Below are positions 23,990 to 32,531 of a stretch of 64,000 bases of DNA, one piece after another. Made by a program: the position numbers and the translations under genes. The DNA is from Pseudonocardia alni (GTDB lineage: Bacteria > Actinomycetota > Actinomycetes > Mycobacteriales > Pseudonocardiaceae), in NCBI RefSeq assembly GCF_002813375.1, contig NZ_PHUJ01000003.1, positions 4,898,001 to 4,962,000 on the forward strand, written 5' to 3'. Position 1 is the stretch's first letter. Every line of letters begins with the position of its first letter. The notes under the pieces are model-generated. The model worked only from the letters and a program-made list of their open reading frames with translations. It searched no databases and was not told the origin of the DNA.

Positions 23990-26581
23990 ATGGCGGGACG
24001 CACGGGTACGGGCAGGACCACCACGACTGCGGCCGCGGGCCGCGGCTCGGGGCGGTCCGGCTCGCGCGCGTCCACCGCCCGCAAGCGCCCGTCGGCAGGC
24101 CGCAGGCCGCCGGCCCGGCGCCAGGGACCGGACCTGGTCGACCGCGGGATCGACGCGGTCGGCCGGGGCGTGGCGAAGACCGTCCGCGCCTCCGGGCGCG
24201 CGGTCGGGCGCACCCGCGAGATCGACCCCGCGCACCGCCGTGACGGCATCGGCTTCGGCATGCTCGTGCTCGCCGTCATCGCCGCCGCCGGGCTGTGGTG
24301 GCAGGCGGGCGGCTCGGTCGGCTACTGGTTCACCTTCCTGGTGCAGGCGGTGATGGGCCAGGCCGGCGTCGCGCTGCCGGCGATCCTGCTGGGTATCGGC
24401 ATCGTGCTGGTCACCACCGAGGGGCACCCGGAGGCCCGGCCGCGGATCGTGACCGGCAGCCTGCTGCTCTCCCTCGGCGTGCTCGGGTTGGTGCACCTGG
24501 GTGCCGGAGCACCCGCCGAGCCCGACGCCTGGCGTGCCGCGGGCGGCGCGCTCGGCTACGTCGCGGGGACCCCACTGAAGGCCGGGCTCAGCCTGTGGAC
24601 GGCCGTACCCGTTCTCGTCCTCCTGACGCTGTACTCGGTCCTGCTGGTCACCGGCATCCCGGTGCGGGAGCTGCCGGATCGTTTCCGCAGGCTCACCGGA
24701 CAGCTGCCGCCCGAGCAGGACGACGAGGAGGACACCGGTGCGGGCCGCCCGCGCACGGTGGCCGACGCCGTCGCCGAGCGGGACGGGCAGGCCGGGGACG
24801 CCGAGGAGGCTCCGAAGAAGCGGCGCCCGGCGCGGCGCAGGCAGGGGGCCGCGGAGGCCGACGCGTTCCGGACGGAGGACGGCGAGCACGCCCCGGCCCC
24901 GGTGGACCCGTCGCTGCCCGGCGTCCCGGACGAGGAGGTGCCCGCCGCCGTCCCCGCCGCGGCCGCACCGCCGGCGACGAAGCCGCGCAAGCCCGTCGTC
25001 GAGACGCCGCAGGTCGCGGACGAGCCGCTCGAGGGGGAGCAGCTCTCGATGGCGATCCGCGAGCCGCAGTCCGACACCGAGTACATCCTGCCGCCGGCGG
25101 ACACCCTGGAGGCCGGGCCGCCGCCGAAGTCCCGCAGCTCCGCCAACGACGCGATGATCGAGGCGATCACCGGGGTCCTCGACCAGTTCAACGTCGACGC
25201 CCAGGTCACCGGCTTCACCCGTGGCCCGACGGTCACCCGCTACGAGATCGAGCTCGGCCCGGCGGTGAAGGTCGAGAAGATCACCCAGCTGCAGCGCAAT
25301 CTCGCCTACGCCGTCGCCAACGACAACGTGCGGCTGCTCGCGCCGATCCCCGGCAAGTCCGCGGTCGGCATCGAGGTCCCCAACACCGACCGCGAGATGG
25401 TCCGCCTCGGCGACGTGCTGCGCTCGGGCAACGCCCGAGCCGAGCAGCACCCGATGGGGATCGGGCTGGGCAAGGACATCGAGGGCCACTACCTCGTCGC
25501 GAACCTGGCGAAGATGCCGCACCTGCTGGTCGCGGGCTCCACCGGTTCCGGTAAGTCCAGCTTCGTCAACTCGATGCTGGTGTCGCTGCTGACGCGGGCC
25601 ACGCCGGACGAGGTCCGGATGATCCTCATCGACCCGAAGATGGTCGAGCTGACGCCCTACGAGGGCATCCCGCACCTGATCACGCCCATCATCACCCAGC
25701 CGAAGAAGGCCGCCGCGGCGCTGGCCTGGCTGGTGGAGGAGATGGAGCAGCGCTATCAGGACATGCAGGCCAACCGGGTCCGCCACGTCGACGACTTCAA
25801 CCGCAAGGTCCGCACCGGGGAGATCACCGCCCCGCCCGGGTCCGAGCGGGTGTACCGGCCCTACCCGTACATCATGTGCATCGTCGACGAGCTCGCCGAC
25901 CTCATGATGACCGCGCCGCGCGACGTCGAGGACGCGATCGTCCGGATCACACAGAAGGCGCGTGCGGCCGGGATCCACCTGATCCTGGCGACCCAGCGGC
26001 CGTCGGTGGACGTCGTCACCGGTCTGATCAAGACCAACGTCCCGAGCCGGCTGGCGTTCGCGACGTCGTCGCTGACCGACTCGCGGGTCATCCTCGACCA
26101 GCCGGGCGCGGAGAAGCTGATCGGCATGGGCGACGCGCTCTACCTGCCGATGGGCGCCGGCAAGCCGGTCCGCATGCAGGGCGCCTTCGTCGACGACGAC
26201 GAGATCTCCAAGGTCGTCGCGTTCACCAAGGAGCAGGCCGAGCCCAGCTACACCGAGGGCGTCACCGCGCAGAAGGCCGGCGAGAAGAAGGAGATCGACG
26301 CCGACATCGGTGACGACCTCGACCTGCTGCTGCAGGCCACCGAGCTGATCGTCAGCTCGCAGTTCGGGTCGACCTCGATGCTGCAGCGCAAGTTGCGGGT
26401 CGGGTTCGCGAAGGCGGGCCGGCTGATGGACCTGCTCGAGACCCGCAACATCGTCGGCCCCTCGGAGGGCTCGAAGGCCCGCGACGTGCTGGTCAAGCCG
26501 GACGAGCTGGAGGGTGCTCTCCTCCTGATCCGCGGCGGCGGGACCGCCGACGGCGGCGAGATCGCCGACGACGACGAGTGA
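23990..26581 (+). CDS. ftsK: FtsK/SpoIIIE family DNA translocase
   Basis: An 863-residue septal DNA pump that clears and sorts chromosome termini during division. A basic N-terminus (about 1-80) is followed by about four membrane helices (about 85-235) and an Ala/Pro/Glu-rich linker with RRPARRRQGAAEAD. The RecA-like motor has Walker A VAGSTGSGKSS near residue 520 and Walker B CIVDELADLMM, plus LATQRPSVDVVTGLIKTNVP. The C-terminal gamma winged helix (about 785-845; SSQFGSTSMLQRKLRVGFAK) recognises KOPS-type DNA signals. The ATG at 23990 directly follows a -10 hexamer, so the frame upstream was rejected. Confidence 0.97.
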   Translation: MAGRTGTGRTTTTAAAGRGSGRSGSRASTARKRPSAGRRPPARRQGPDLVDRGIDAVGRGVAKTVRASGRAVGRTREIDPAHRRDGIGFGMLVLAVIAAAGLWWQAGGSVGYWFTFLVQAVMGQAGVALPAILLGIGIVLVTTEGHPEARPRIVTGSLLLSLGVLGLVHLGAGAPAEPDAWRAAGGALGYVAGTPLKAGLSLWTAVPVLVLLTLYSVLLVTGIPVRELPDRFRRLTGQLPPEQDDEEDTGAGRPRTVADAVAERDGQAGDAEEAPKKRRPARRRQGAAEADAFRTEDGEHAPAPVDPSLPGVPDEEVPAAVPAAAAPPATKPRKPVVETPQVADEPLEGEQLSMAIREPQSDTEYILPPADTLEAGPPPKSRSSANDAMIEAITGVLDQFNVDAQVTGFTRGPTVTRYEIELGPAVKVEKITQLQRNLAYAVANDNVRLLAPIPGKSAVGIEVPNTDREMVRLGDVLRSGNARAEQHPMGIGLGKDIEGHYLVANLAKMPHLLVAGSTGSGKSSFVNSMLVSLLTRATPDEVRMILIDPKMVELTPYEGIPHLITPIITQPKKAAAALAWLVEEMEQRYQDMQANRVRHVDDFNRKVRTGEITAPPGSERVYRPYPYIMCIVDELADLMMTAPRDVEDAIVRITQKARAAGIHLILATQRPSVDVVTGLIKTNVPSRLAFATSSLTDSRVILDQPGAEKLIGMGDALYLPMGAGKPVRMQGAFVDDDEISKVVAFTKEQAEPSYTEGVTAQKAGEKKEIDADIGDDLDLLLQATELIVSSQFGSTSMLQRKLRVGFAKAGRLMDLLETRNIVGPSEGSKARDVLVKPDELEGALLLIRGGGTADGGEIADDDE

Positions 26582-26753
26582 CGCCGCGGGTGACGGCCGC
26601 GGGGCGGTGATGATCCCGACACCGTCGGTGATCGACTTTTCGGGCCGACGGGTTAACGGAACGGTCACGTTCGTGCCAGAGTGACCAGGGGTCGCCGGCC
26701 GGCGACCGCACGTCGTGCTGCCCGTCGTCGCCGGGCAGGGGAGGTTCTGGCTG

Positions 26754-27629
26754 GTGTTCTGGAGGAAGAAGGACCGTCGTCGCCCGGCGCGGGGCACCAC
26801 CGACCGGCACGCGCTCGTCCCGATTCCGCTGACCGGCGGCGTGCTGTCCGGCCAGGTCCGCGACCAGCAGGGCGGTGCCCTGGCCGGTACCGAGGTGTCC
26901 GTGATGGACCCCGCCGACCGGCGTGCGGTGTACGTCGAGACCGACCCGTTCGGCCGGTTCGCCGCGTCGCTGATGCCCGGCCGGTACCGGGTGCGCGTCG
27001 AGGCGGGCGGCTACCAGCAGGTCACCGACGTCGTCGAGGTGTCCTGGGGCGAGCACGCCGACATGGGCCACATCGTCCTCGGCGAGGACCCGGCGCTGCG
27101 CCCGCCGCGCCCCGGCGTCTTCGTGATCGACGGCGACCACAGCTCGGTGCGCTTCGTCGCCCGGCACATCGGCATGTCCAAGGTGTACGGCCGGTTCAAC
27201 CGGTTCCAGGGCCAGATCCGGATCGCCGAGCCGTTCGAGGAGTCCTCGGTCGACGTCGTGATCGACGCGGCGAGTGTCGACACCAACGTCCCCGCCCGGG
27301 ACACCCACCTGCGCTCGGCCGACTTCCTCGACGTCGAGCGCTTCCCCGAGCTCCGTTTCTCCAGCGTGCGCTTCGTCGCGCACGGCGGGAACCGGTGGAC
27401 CGTGGACGGCGACCTCACGCTGCACGGCCTCACCAGCGACGTCTCGCTGGACACCACGTTCCTGGGCGCCGCGGAGTGGAACGGTGACCGGGTCGGCGCG
27501 ATCGCCACCACCCAGCTGCACCGCGAGCACTACACGCTCAACTGGCAGCAGACCATCGCCAAGGGCCTGCCCGTGGTCGGGTCGACGATCCAGATCCAGC
27601 TCGACGTGCAGGCGATCCGGCAGTCCTGA
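26754..27629 (+). CDS. YceI-domain protein with N-terminal carboxypeptidase-regulatory-like domain
   Basis: A 291-residue two-domain protein. Residues 20-100 form a beta-sandwich (GGVLSGQVRDQQGGALAGTE, then FGRFAASLMPGRYRVRVEAG) of the carboxypeptidase-regulatory-like type. Residues 120-290 form a YceI lipocalin-like barrel (DGDHSSVRFVARHIGMSKV, SADFLDVERFPELRFSS, VDGDLTLHGLTSDVSL). YceI proteins bind isoprenoids/polyprenols. No signal peptide is visible; the N-terminus is basic (FWRKKDRRRPARG), so it may be cytoplasmic. GTG at 26754 has a GGGGAGG site upstream. Convergent with trmL. Confidence 0.88.
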   Translation: MFWRKKDRRRPARGTTDRHALVPIPLTGGVLSGQVRDQQGGALAGTEVSVMDPADRRAVYVETDPFGRFAASLMPGRYRVRVEAGGYQQVTDVVEVSWGEHADMGHIVLGEDPALRPPRPGVFVIDGDHSSVRFVARHIGMSKVYGRFNRFQGQIRIAEPFEESSVDVVIDAASVDTNVPARDTHLRSADFLDVERFPELRFSSVRFVAHGGNRWTVDGDLTLHGLTSDVSLDTTFLGAAEWNGDRVGAIATTQLHREHYTLNWQQTIAKGLPVVGSTIQIQLDVQAIRQS

Positions 27630-27719
27630 CCTCCGGTGCTCGGTACCCCGGGAGCGTGAGGGCCGTCGCGGCGGTCGCGGCCCGGTGCTCGGCGAGCCCG
27701 GGAGCGGCCGCGGCGACGG

Positions 27720-27794
27720 ATCGGGGACCCGCCTTACGACCTGCTGCGGATCCTCGACACCGGGATCGCCCGGTTCCTCGACGGGATCAGCTGA
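27720..27794 (+). pseudogene. Possible orphan C-terminal gene fragment
   Basis: A stretch that reads IGDPPYDLLRILDTGIARF then LDGIS and a TGA, overlapping the end of trmL by 8 nt on the opposite strand. No plausible start or upstream coding sequence is seen in frame. It resembles the last helix of a TetR-type regulator, but this is a weak impression; it may be chance. Confidence 0.2.
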
Positions 27795-28248
27795 ACCCCT
27801 GCTGCCGCCACGCCTCGTAGACGGCGACGGCGGCGGCGTTGGCCAGGTTCAGCGAGCGGTTCGACGACCGCATGGGCAGTGCCACCGTGCCCGTCACCCA
27901 GTCCGCGCCCGCCACCTCCGGCGGCAGCCCGGTCGACTCGCGGCCGAACAGCAGCACGTCCTCGTCGGAATAGGCGACGTCGGTGTAGCGGACCGGCGCG
28001 CCCGGCACGAACGCGAACACCCGTGCCCCCGCGGCGCGCACCCAGCCGGCGAACGCGGCCGTGTCGTCGTGCACGACGACCTCGGCGAGGTCGGCGTAGT
28101 CGAGCCCGGCCCGGCGCACCGCGCGCTCGTCGAGGGAGAAGCCGAGCGGCCGGACCAGGTGCAGCTCGGCGCCGGTGTTCGCGGCGAGCCGGATCGCGTT
28201 GCCGGTGTTGGGCGGTATCTCCGGGGTGTGCAGGGCGAGGCGGACCAC
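27787..28248 (-). CDS. trmL: tRNA (cytidine(34)-2'-O)-methyltransferase
   Basis: A 153-residue SPOUT-class methyltransferase that 2'-O-methylates the wobble base of certain leucine tRNAs with S-adenosylmethionine. Full family length and all knot motifs are present: LHTPEIPPNTGNAIRLAANT, LLFGRESTGLPPEV and the C-terminal RSSNRSLNLANAAAVAVYEA. Starts 3 nt after the stop of the VOC gene, so it is the third gene of an AraC-VOC-trmL transcript. Confidence 0.95.
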   Translation of the reverse strand: MVRLALHTPEIPPNTGNAIRLAANTGAELHLVRPLGFSLDERAVRRAGLDYADLAEVVVHDDTAAFAGWVRAAGARVFAFVPGAPVRYTDVAYSDEDVLLFGRESTGLPPEVAGADWVTGTVALPMRSSNRSLNLANAAAVAVYEAWRQQGFS

Positions 28249-28251
28249 GCG

Positions 28252-28638
28252 CTACTCGTACCAGGTGCCCCCGCTCCAGTGGTTGCCGTCCGGGTCGGCG
28301 ACTGCGAACACGCGGCTGCCGTCGTCGGCGTCGAAGGGCGCGTGCACGACGGTGGCACCGGCCGCGACGGCGCGGGCGAACAGGGCGTCCGGGTCGTCGC
28401 AGACGAGGTGGACGGCCGCGCCGCCGGGTGGGCGGCACCCGTCGTGGGCGGGGCCGAGCAGCACGGCGGCGGGGGCACCGGTGGACCCGGTGCGCACCAG
28501 CTCGGCGTGGACGATCGCGCCGTCGTCGCCGGTGTGGACGGCGCGCTCGGTGAAGTCCGGTGCCGAGGTCAGGAACGTGACCAGGACGCGCGGGCCGGGG
28601 CTGGACAGACTGGGCCAGAGGCCGGGCCGGTCGCTCAT
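28252..28638 (-). CDS. VOC family (glyoxalase/bleomycin-resistance-like) protein
   Basis: A 128-residue vicinal-oxygen-chelate fold protein: VLVTFLTSAPDFTERAV, the middle HLVCDDPDALFARAVAAGA, and the C-terminal VFAVADPDGNHWSGGTWYE where the Asp-Pro-x-Gly-Asn-x-W turn is characteristic. Function is not readable; homologues include lyases, dioxygenases and antibiotic-binding proteins. The ATG overlaps the AraC gene stop (ATGA), suggesting the AraC-like protein and this one act together. Confidence 0.88.
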   Translation of the reverse strand: MSDRPGLWPSLSSPGPRVLVTFLTSAPDFTERAVHTGDDGAIVHAELVRTGSTGAPAAVLLGPAHDGCRPPGGAAVHLVCDDPDALFARAVAAGATVVHAPFDADDGSRVFAVADPDGNHWSGGTWYE

Positions 28639-29495
28639 GGGGGCGAGGGTGCCGGGGACGGGCGCCGCGGTCGTGGACGAATCGGAGCCGCCGGCCGGAC
28701 CCGCTCGGCCCGCCAGGTGAGCGCGGTGGTGCCCGCGAGGTCGCGGAAGTCGCGGGCCAGGTGCTGCTGGTCGGCGTAGCCGCAGATCGCGGCCAGCTCG
28801 GCGAGCGGGGGAGCCGACGGGCGGCGCAGCAGCGTGCACGTCCGCTCGAACCGGAGGACCCGTGCCGCGGCCTTCGTCGCGAGCCCGGTCTCGCGTCGTA
28901 GCCGCTCACCGAGGTGGCGCTGCGACCAGCCGACCTCCCCGGCGACGTCCGCGACGCGCGCGGTCCCGCCGCTGCGGGCCAGCAGCTCCCAGGCGCGCAC
29001 CACCTCCGGCGGCGGGTCGCCCGGACGGTCCCGGGCCTCGGCGACGGCGCACAGTGCGGTGTCGAGCAGTGCGCAGCGCCCCGCCCACCCCGGCTCGGCG
29101 CGCAGCCGGTCCAGCAGGGTGTCCAGGCCGGGGAGGAGCAGTGCGAGGTCGACCACGTCGCCGGCCAGCTCGCCGGCGGGCAGCCCGAGCAGCGTGCGGG
29201 CGCCGCGCCAGGTCATCTCCAGCTGCATCCCGGCCTGCCGGGTGCCGGTCGCGAGCACCGCGGGTGCGGCGTGCAGGCCGGCAGCCGAGGCGGTGAACCG
29301 GCCCGGGCCGCGTCGCGGATCCGGGGCGGCGAGCAGGTCGACCGCACCGTCCAGGCAGAGCACGACGGTCAGGTGGGCGCTCGACACGCCCTGGTGCGTC
29401 CCCGCCGGGCCCGCGGGGGAGGACCAGCACCAGATCCCGGACACGAGCGGGCGCAGACGGGCGGAGGTACGCCAGCGGCGGGCCCCGTCGGACAT
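28635..29495 (-). CDS. AraC family transcriptional regulator
   Basis: A 286-residue regulator with an N-terminal sensor region (LRPLVSGIWCWSSP, then VLCLDGAVDLLAAPDPRRG) and a C-terminal double helix-turn-helix (about 190-275). The first HTH reads VADVAGEVGWSQRHLGERLR; the second includes LAAICGYADQQHLARDFRDLAG, the classic AraC signature. The ATG at 29495 has a TACCCT -10 7 nt upstream (leaderless). It heads the AraC-VOC-trmL operon and is divergent from the gas-vesicle cluster, so it could also regulate that cluster (inference). Confidence 0.92.
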   Translation of the reverse strand: MSDGARRWRTSARLRPLVSGIWCWSSPAGPAGTHQGVSSAHLTVVLCLDGAVDLLAAPDPRRGPGRFTASAAGLHAAPAVLATGTRQAGMQLEMTWRGARTLLGLPAGELAGDVVDLALLLPGLDTLLDRLRAEPGWAGRCALLDTALCAVAEARDRPGDPPPEVVRAWELLARSGGTARVADVAGEVGWSQRHLGERLRRETGLATKAAARVLRFERTCTLLRRPSAPPLAELAAICGYADQQHLARDFRDLAGTTALTWRAERVRPAAPIRPRPRRPSPAPSPP

Positions 29496-29791
29496 GCGGG
29501 CCAGGGTAGCGCCGCCGGGACGGGGCGGCCGGGAGTCCGGAACGGACGGTCGTCGGCGACGCCGGGACGCGCCCGCGCCGCCAGGTGTTCCGTGGTCGTT
29601 CGTCGAACGGTCGACGGGGTCCACCGGGGGTGCCCGGCGATCCTGAGAACGGCCGCGGGGCCGAAAAGTGAGCGGTTGTCGCACCCGGCCGTCCGCCGTA
29701 GCGGACAGGGCCCTTCACGGAATGGATCTTAGAGCGGTCGTCGCCCAATCGCTCCGTTCGGACGAAACATTTCCTTAATCGATCCCACGTC

Positions 29792-29817
29792 CATTCGATC
29801 ACCGTGGTGATCGAATG
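29792..29817. promoter_or_regulatory. 12-2-12 palindromic operator candidate (gvp)
   Basis: CATTCGATCACC, GT, GGTGATCGAATG: a perfect inverted repeat 161 bp upstream of the first gvp-cluster start. Its size fits a dimeric helix-turn-helix repressor; PadR, AraC or an unlinked regulator are candidates. Confidence 0.55.
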
Positions 29818-29833
29818 GTCACCGGATGGGCAA

Positions 29834-29859
29834 GATCGGAATTGCACGATCTTCCGATC
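29834..29859. promoter_or_regulatory. 8-10-8 inverted repeat (gvp)
   Basis: GATCGGAA, ten bases, TTCCGATC: a second perfect repeat 16 bp after the 12-2-12 repeat. The related half-site TTCCGAT recurs at 29900-29906. Confidence 0.5.
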
Positions 29860-29977
29860 CGTATTCGTCGGGGGAGGCAGATCGGTTCGTGGTGTGTCAT
29901 GGTTCCGATTCAGGGTGGGGAACGCGGGGCGTTCCGGAGTGCTGTCCGGTAATCGCTCAATGGAGAGGGACGGGGTC

Positions 29978-30880
29978 ATGAGCAACGCCTCCAAGATCGG
30001 AATGGCCGTCGTCGGCGGCTATGTGTTGGGAAGAACGAAGAAGGCCAAGCTGGCGATCATGCTCGGGGGTGCGCTCGCCGGGCGGAAACTGAATCTGACG
30101 CCTGCCGGAATCGTGTCGCAGGCGTCGAAGGTGGTGGCGGGGTCGCCGGAGCTGACCCGGCTGTCCGACGCCGTGCGTGGCCGGCTGTTCGAGGCGGGTA
30201 AACAGGCCGCGGTGTCCGCGGCCGGCAACCGGCTCGAGGCGCTGACCAGCTCGCTCGTCGAGCGGGTCGAGAATCTCGGCAAGCCGGTCGAGGAGGTCGC
30301 CGGCGCCGCCGGTGACGCCGCCGGGGCGGGCGTGGAGAAGACCGGTGACGCGGCCGGTGCGGCCGTCGAGGGCGCCGGTGCTGCCGCCGGTGCCACCGGG
30401 GACACCGCGGAGCGCGCGACCGACGCCGTCGGGGACACGACCGACGCCGCCGGCGACGCCGCCGGGGAGGCTCCGGTGGTCGGCCGGGCCGCGAAGAGCG
30501 GCACCCGCGCGGCCGGGTCGGCGACGCGGGGAGCGGGCCGGGCGGTCGCGGGCACCACGTCGAAGGCGCGCCGTCCGCGGTCGGCCGACGCCGACTCCGA
30601 GGACCCCCCGCGCCGGCGGACCGGACGGTCGTCGGGCTCGGGATCGTCGTCGGGACGTGCGGGATCGTCGAGCCGGTCGTCGTCGGACGGCGCGGACTCC
30701 GACTCCGAGGGCCGCGCGGCCCCGGCCCGGCGGACCGCGCGGTCCTCCTCGGGCCGCAGCTCCGAGTCGTCGTCCTCCTCGTCCTCGGACTCGTCGGGCA
30801 AGGGCGGCTCGCGCAACGGCCGGGCGCCGCGCTCGGGCGGGCGTGCGACGAGGAAGTCGGAGGCGCGGGCCGATGGCTGA
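29978..30880 (+). CDS. Gas-vesicle cluster accessory protein, Ala/Gly-rich with charged disordered tail
   Basis: A 300-residue protein not assigned to a named Gvp. The N-terminus (MSNASKIGMAVVGGYVLGRT, then LAIMLGGALAGRK) looks like a short membrane-associating segment. A helical region follows at about 50-105 (LFEAGKQAAVSAAGNRLEAL). Residues about 105-180 are Ala/Gly repeats (VEGAGAAAGATGDTAERA). The tail (about 195-300) is Ser/Arg/Asp-rich and probably disordered. The helical part resembles segments in the next gene and in the last gene of the cluster. The ATG at 29978 has GGAGAGGG upstream. Stop overlaps the next start by 8 nt. First gene of the apparent operon. Confidence 0.8.
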   Translation: MSNASKIGMAVVGGYVLGRTKKAKLAIMLGGALAGRKLNLTPAGIVSQASKVVAGSPELTRLSDAVRGRLFEAGKQAAVSAAGNRLEALTSSLVERVENLGKPVEEVAGAAGDAAGAGVEKTGDAAGAAVEGAGAAAGATGDTAERATDAVGDTTDAAGDAAGEAPVVGRAAKSGTRAAGSATRGAGRAVAGTTSKARRPRSADADSEDPPRRRTGRSSGSGSSSGRAGSSSRSSSDGADSDSEGRAAPARRTARSSSGRSSESSSSSSSDSSGKGGSRNGRAPRSGGRATRKSEARADG

Positions 30881-32105
30881 GGAGCAGAACGGCAGCACCT
30901 CGGTGCTGGACCAGCTGCCCACCGACCGCCTCAAACAGGCCGGGCAGCTGCTGTTGAAGGCCGCCGCCGACCGTGCGGTCGGCGCCGCGATGAACCAGGT
31001 GGAGGGACTCACCGAGCGGCTGACGGGCGTCGCCGAGAACGGCGGGACCGGTTTGGGCGCGGCTCTCGGCGGGGGTGGCTCGGAGGAGGGGGGCAATCCG
31101 GTGACGAACGCGGTGAAGGGCGGGTTCTCGGCCGTCAAGGACAAGGTGATGGGGGCCGTCGGGCTCGGCGGCGACGAGGACTCCGAGGACTCCGAGGGCG
31201 GCGCCGGCGGCGGTGGTTCCGGCGGGGGCCGCGGCAAGTTCACGTTCATGAACATCGTCGAGCACCTCGACGTCGGTGTCCCGGTGCGGGTCGCCTACGA
31301 CCAGTGGACGCAGTTCGCGGACTTCTCGACCTTCATGAAGAAGGTGCAGTCGGTCGACCAGGAGTCCGACGAGAAGACGAACTGGAAGGCCCAGGTGTTC
31401 TGGTCGAAGCGCACCTGGAGCGCGACGATCATCGAGCAGATTCCGGACACCCACATCATCTGGCGTTCGCAGGGTGCCAAGGGCTATGCCAACGGGTGCG
31501 TGTCGTTCCACGAACTCGCGCCGAACCTGACCCGCGTCGTGCTGATCCTCGAGTACTACCCGGTCGGCCTGTTCGAGAAGACCGGCAACATCTGGCGCGC
31601 CGTCGGCCGCCGGGCCCGGCTGGAGTTCAAGCACTACGGCCGGCACGTGATGGTCGAGACCCTGCTCAATCGCGAGGAGCTGGAGGGCTGGCGCGGGGAG
31701 ATCCGCGACAGCGAGGTCGTCAAGACCCACGAGGAGGGGCTCGAGGAGGAGCGCGACGCCGAGTACGACGACGAGGACGCCGAGTACGACGACGACTACG
31801 AGGACGCCGAGTACGACGAGGACGACCTCGACGAGGACGACCTCGCGGAGGAGGACGACCTCGCCGAGGAGGAACCGGCCGAGGACGACGACTACGCGGA
31901 GGAGGACCTCGACGAGGACGACCTCGACGCCGACGCCGACGCCGCGGACGAGGAACCGGCCGACGAGCCCGACCCGGAGTACGACGACGCCGAGTACGAC
32001 GACGCCGAGCCGGAGGACGCCGAGGCCGGGGAGCCCGAGCCGGAGGAGGACGGCGGCCGACGGGCCGGGAGCCGTCGCCGTCGCACGGCGGGCTCGCGTG
32101 GCTGA
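30873..32105 (+). CDS. SRPBCC-domain gas-vesicle accessory protein with long acidic tail
   Basis: A 410-residue protein. Residues 10-95 form a helical module (LPTDRLKQAGQLLLKAAADR; NGGTGLGAALGGG; NPVTNAVKGGFSAVKDKV) shared with the protein at 37083. A Gly/Glu linker follows. Residues about 121-265 form a SRPBCC/polyketide-cyclase-like barrel (HLDVGVPVRVAYDQWTQFAD; the SQGAKGYANGCVSFHEL segment). The last 120 residues are almost entirely Asp, Glu, Tyr and Ala, with a recurring DAEYDD motif, ending in a basic RRAGSRRRRTAGSRG. SRPBCC proteins occur in actinobacterial gvp clusters, but their ligand and role are unknown. Overlaps the previous gene. Confidence 0.88.
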   Translation: MAEEQNGSTSVLDQLPTDRLKQAGQLLLKAAADRAVGAAMNQVEGLTERLTGVAENGGTGLGAALGGGGSEEGGNPVTNAVKGGFSAVKDKVMGAVGLGGDEDSEDSEGGAGGGGSGGGRGKFTFMNIVEHLDVGVPVRVAYDQWTQFADFSTFMKKVQSVDQESDEKTNWKAQVFWSKRTWSATIIEQIPDTHIIWRSQGAKGYANGCVSFHELAPNLTRVVLILEYYPVGLFEKTGNIWRAVGRRARLEFKHYGRHVMVETLLNREELEGWRGEIRDSEVVKTHEEGLEEERDAEYDDEDAEYDDDYEDAEYDEDDLDEDDLAEEDDLAEEEPAEDDDYAEEDLDEDDLDADADAADEEPADEPDPEYDDAEYDDAEPEDAEAGEPEPEEDGGRRAGSRRRRTAGSRG

Positions 32106-32141
32106 CCCGGCCCGGCACCTGCGAACGGAGGGACGGACACC

Positions 32142-32531
32142 GTGACCGTCAGCCATCGACAGGGGGGCGGCGGCCGGGTCGACCGCGCCCCGCAGGGCGA
32201 CCTCGCCCAGGTCATCGACCTGATCCTGGACAAGGGTCTCGTCATCGACATCTTCGTGAAGGTCTCGCTGGTCGGGATCGAGCTGGTCACGATCGACGCC
32301 CGCATCGTCGTCGCCAGTGTGGACACCTACCTGCGGTTTGCGGAGGCCACCAACCGCCTCGACCTGCACCAGAAGGGCGGCAAGGACCTCGGCGAGGTGG
32401 TCAGCGGCATCTCGGAGGGCGGCTCGAAAGGGGTTTCGAAAGGAGCCACCAAAGGAGTGATCGAGGCGGGCAAGGAGAAGTTCGACGACCTCCGGGGTGA
32501 GCGTCGCTCGCGGAAGGAGAGGAGCGGGTGA
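32142..32531 (+). CDS. gvpA: Gas vesicle structural protein GvpA-like
   Basis: A 129-residue homologue of GvpA, the small hydrophobic shell protein of gas vesicles. The core (about residues 18-68) is intact: DLAQVIDLILDKGLVIDIFV, VSLVGIELVTIDARIVVASV and DTYLRFAEA. Unlike the usual 70-75-residue GvpA, it has about 60 extra C-terminal residues that are Gly/Lys-rich and repetitive (GGSKGVSKGATKGVIEAGKE), then basic. Start GTG 32142 with GGAGGGA upstream. The stop overlaps the gvpF start (GTGA). Confidence 0.93.
   Translation: MTVSHRQGGGGRVDRAPQGDLAQVIDLILDKGLVIDIFVKVSLVGIELVTIDARIVVASVDTYLRFAEATNRLDLHQKGGKDLGEVVSGISEGGSKGVSKGATKGVIEAGKEKFDDLRGERRSRKERSG

Larger units (their letters stand above)
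29496..29977. promoter_or_regulatory. AT-richer divergent control region upstream of the gvp cluster
   Basis: 482 bp without a credible gene. The part from about 29715 is clearly less GC-rich than the rest of the window. It holds the leaderless AraC promoter at 29503-29508 (TACCCT on the minus strand) and two perfect inverted repeats described separately. The first gvp-cluster gene starts at 29978 behind GGAGAGGG. Confidence 0.6.

Noticed and set aside
26650..26680. GAAC-6N-GTTC near the YceI gene as an SOS box
   Set aside because: The spacing is 6 instead of 4 and the flanking bases do not match the LexA consensus.
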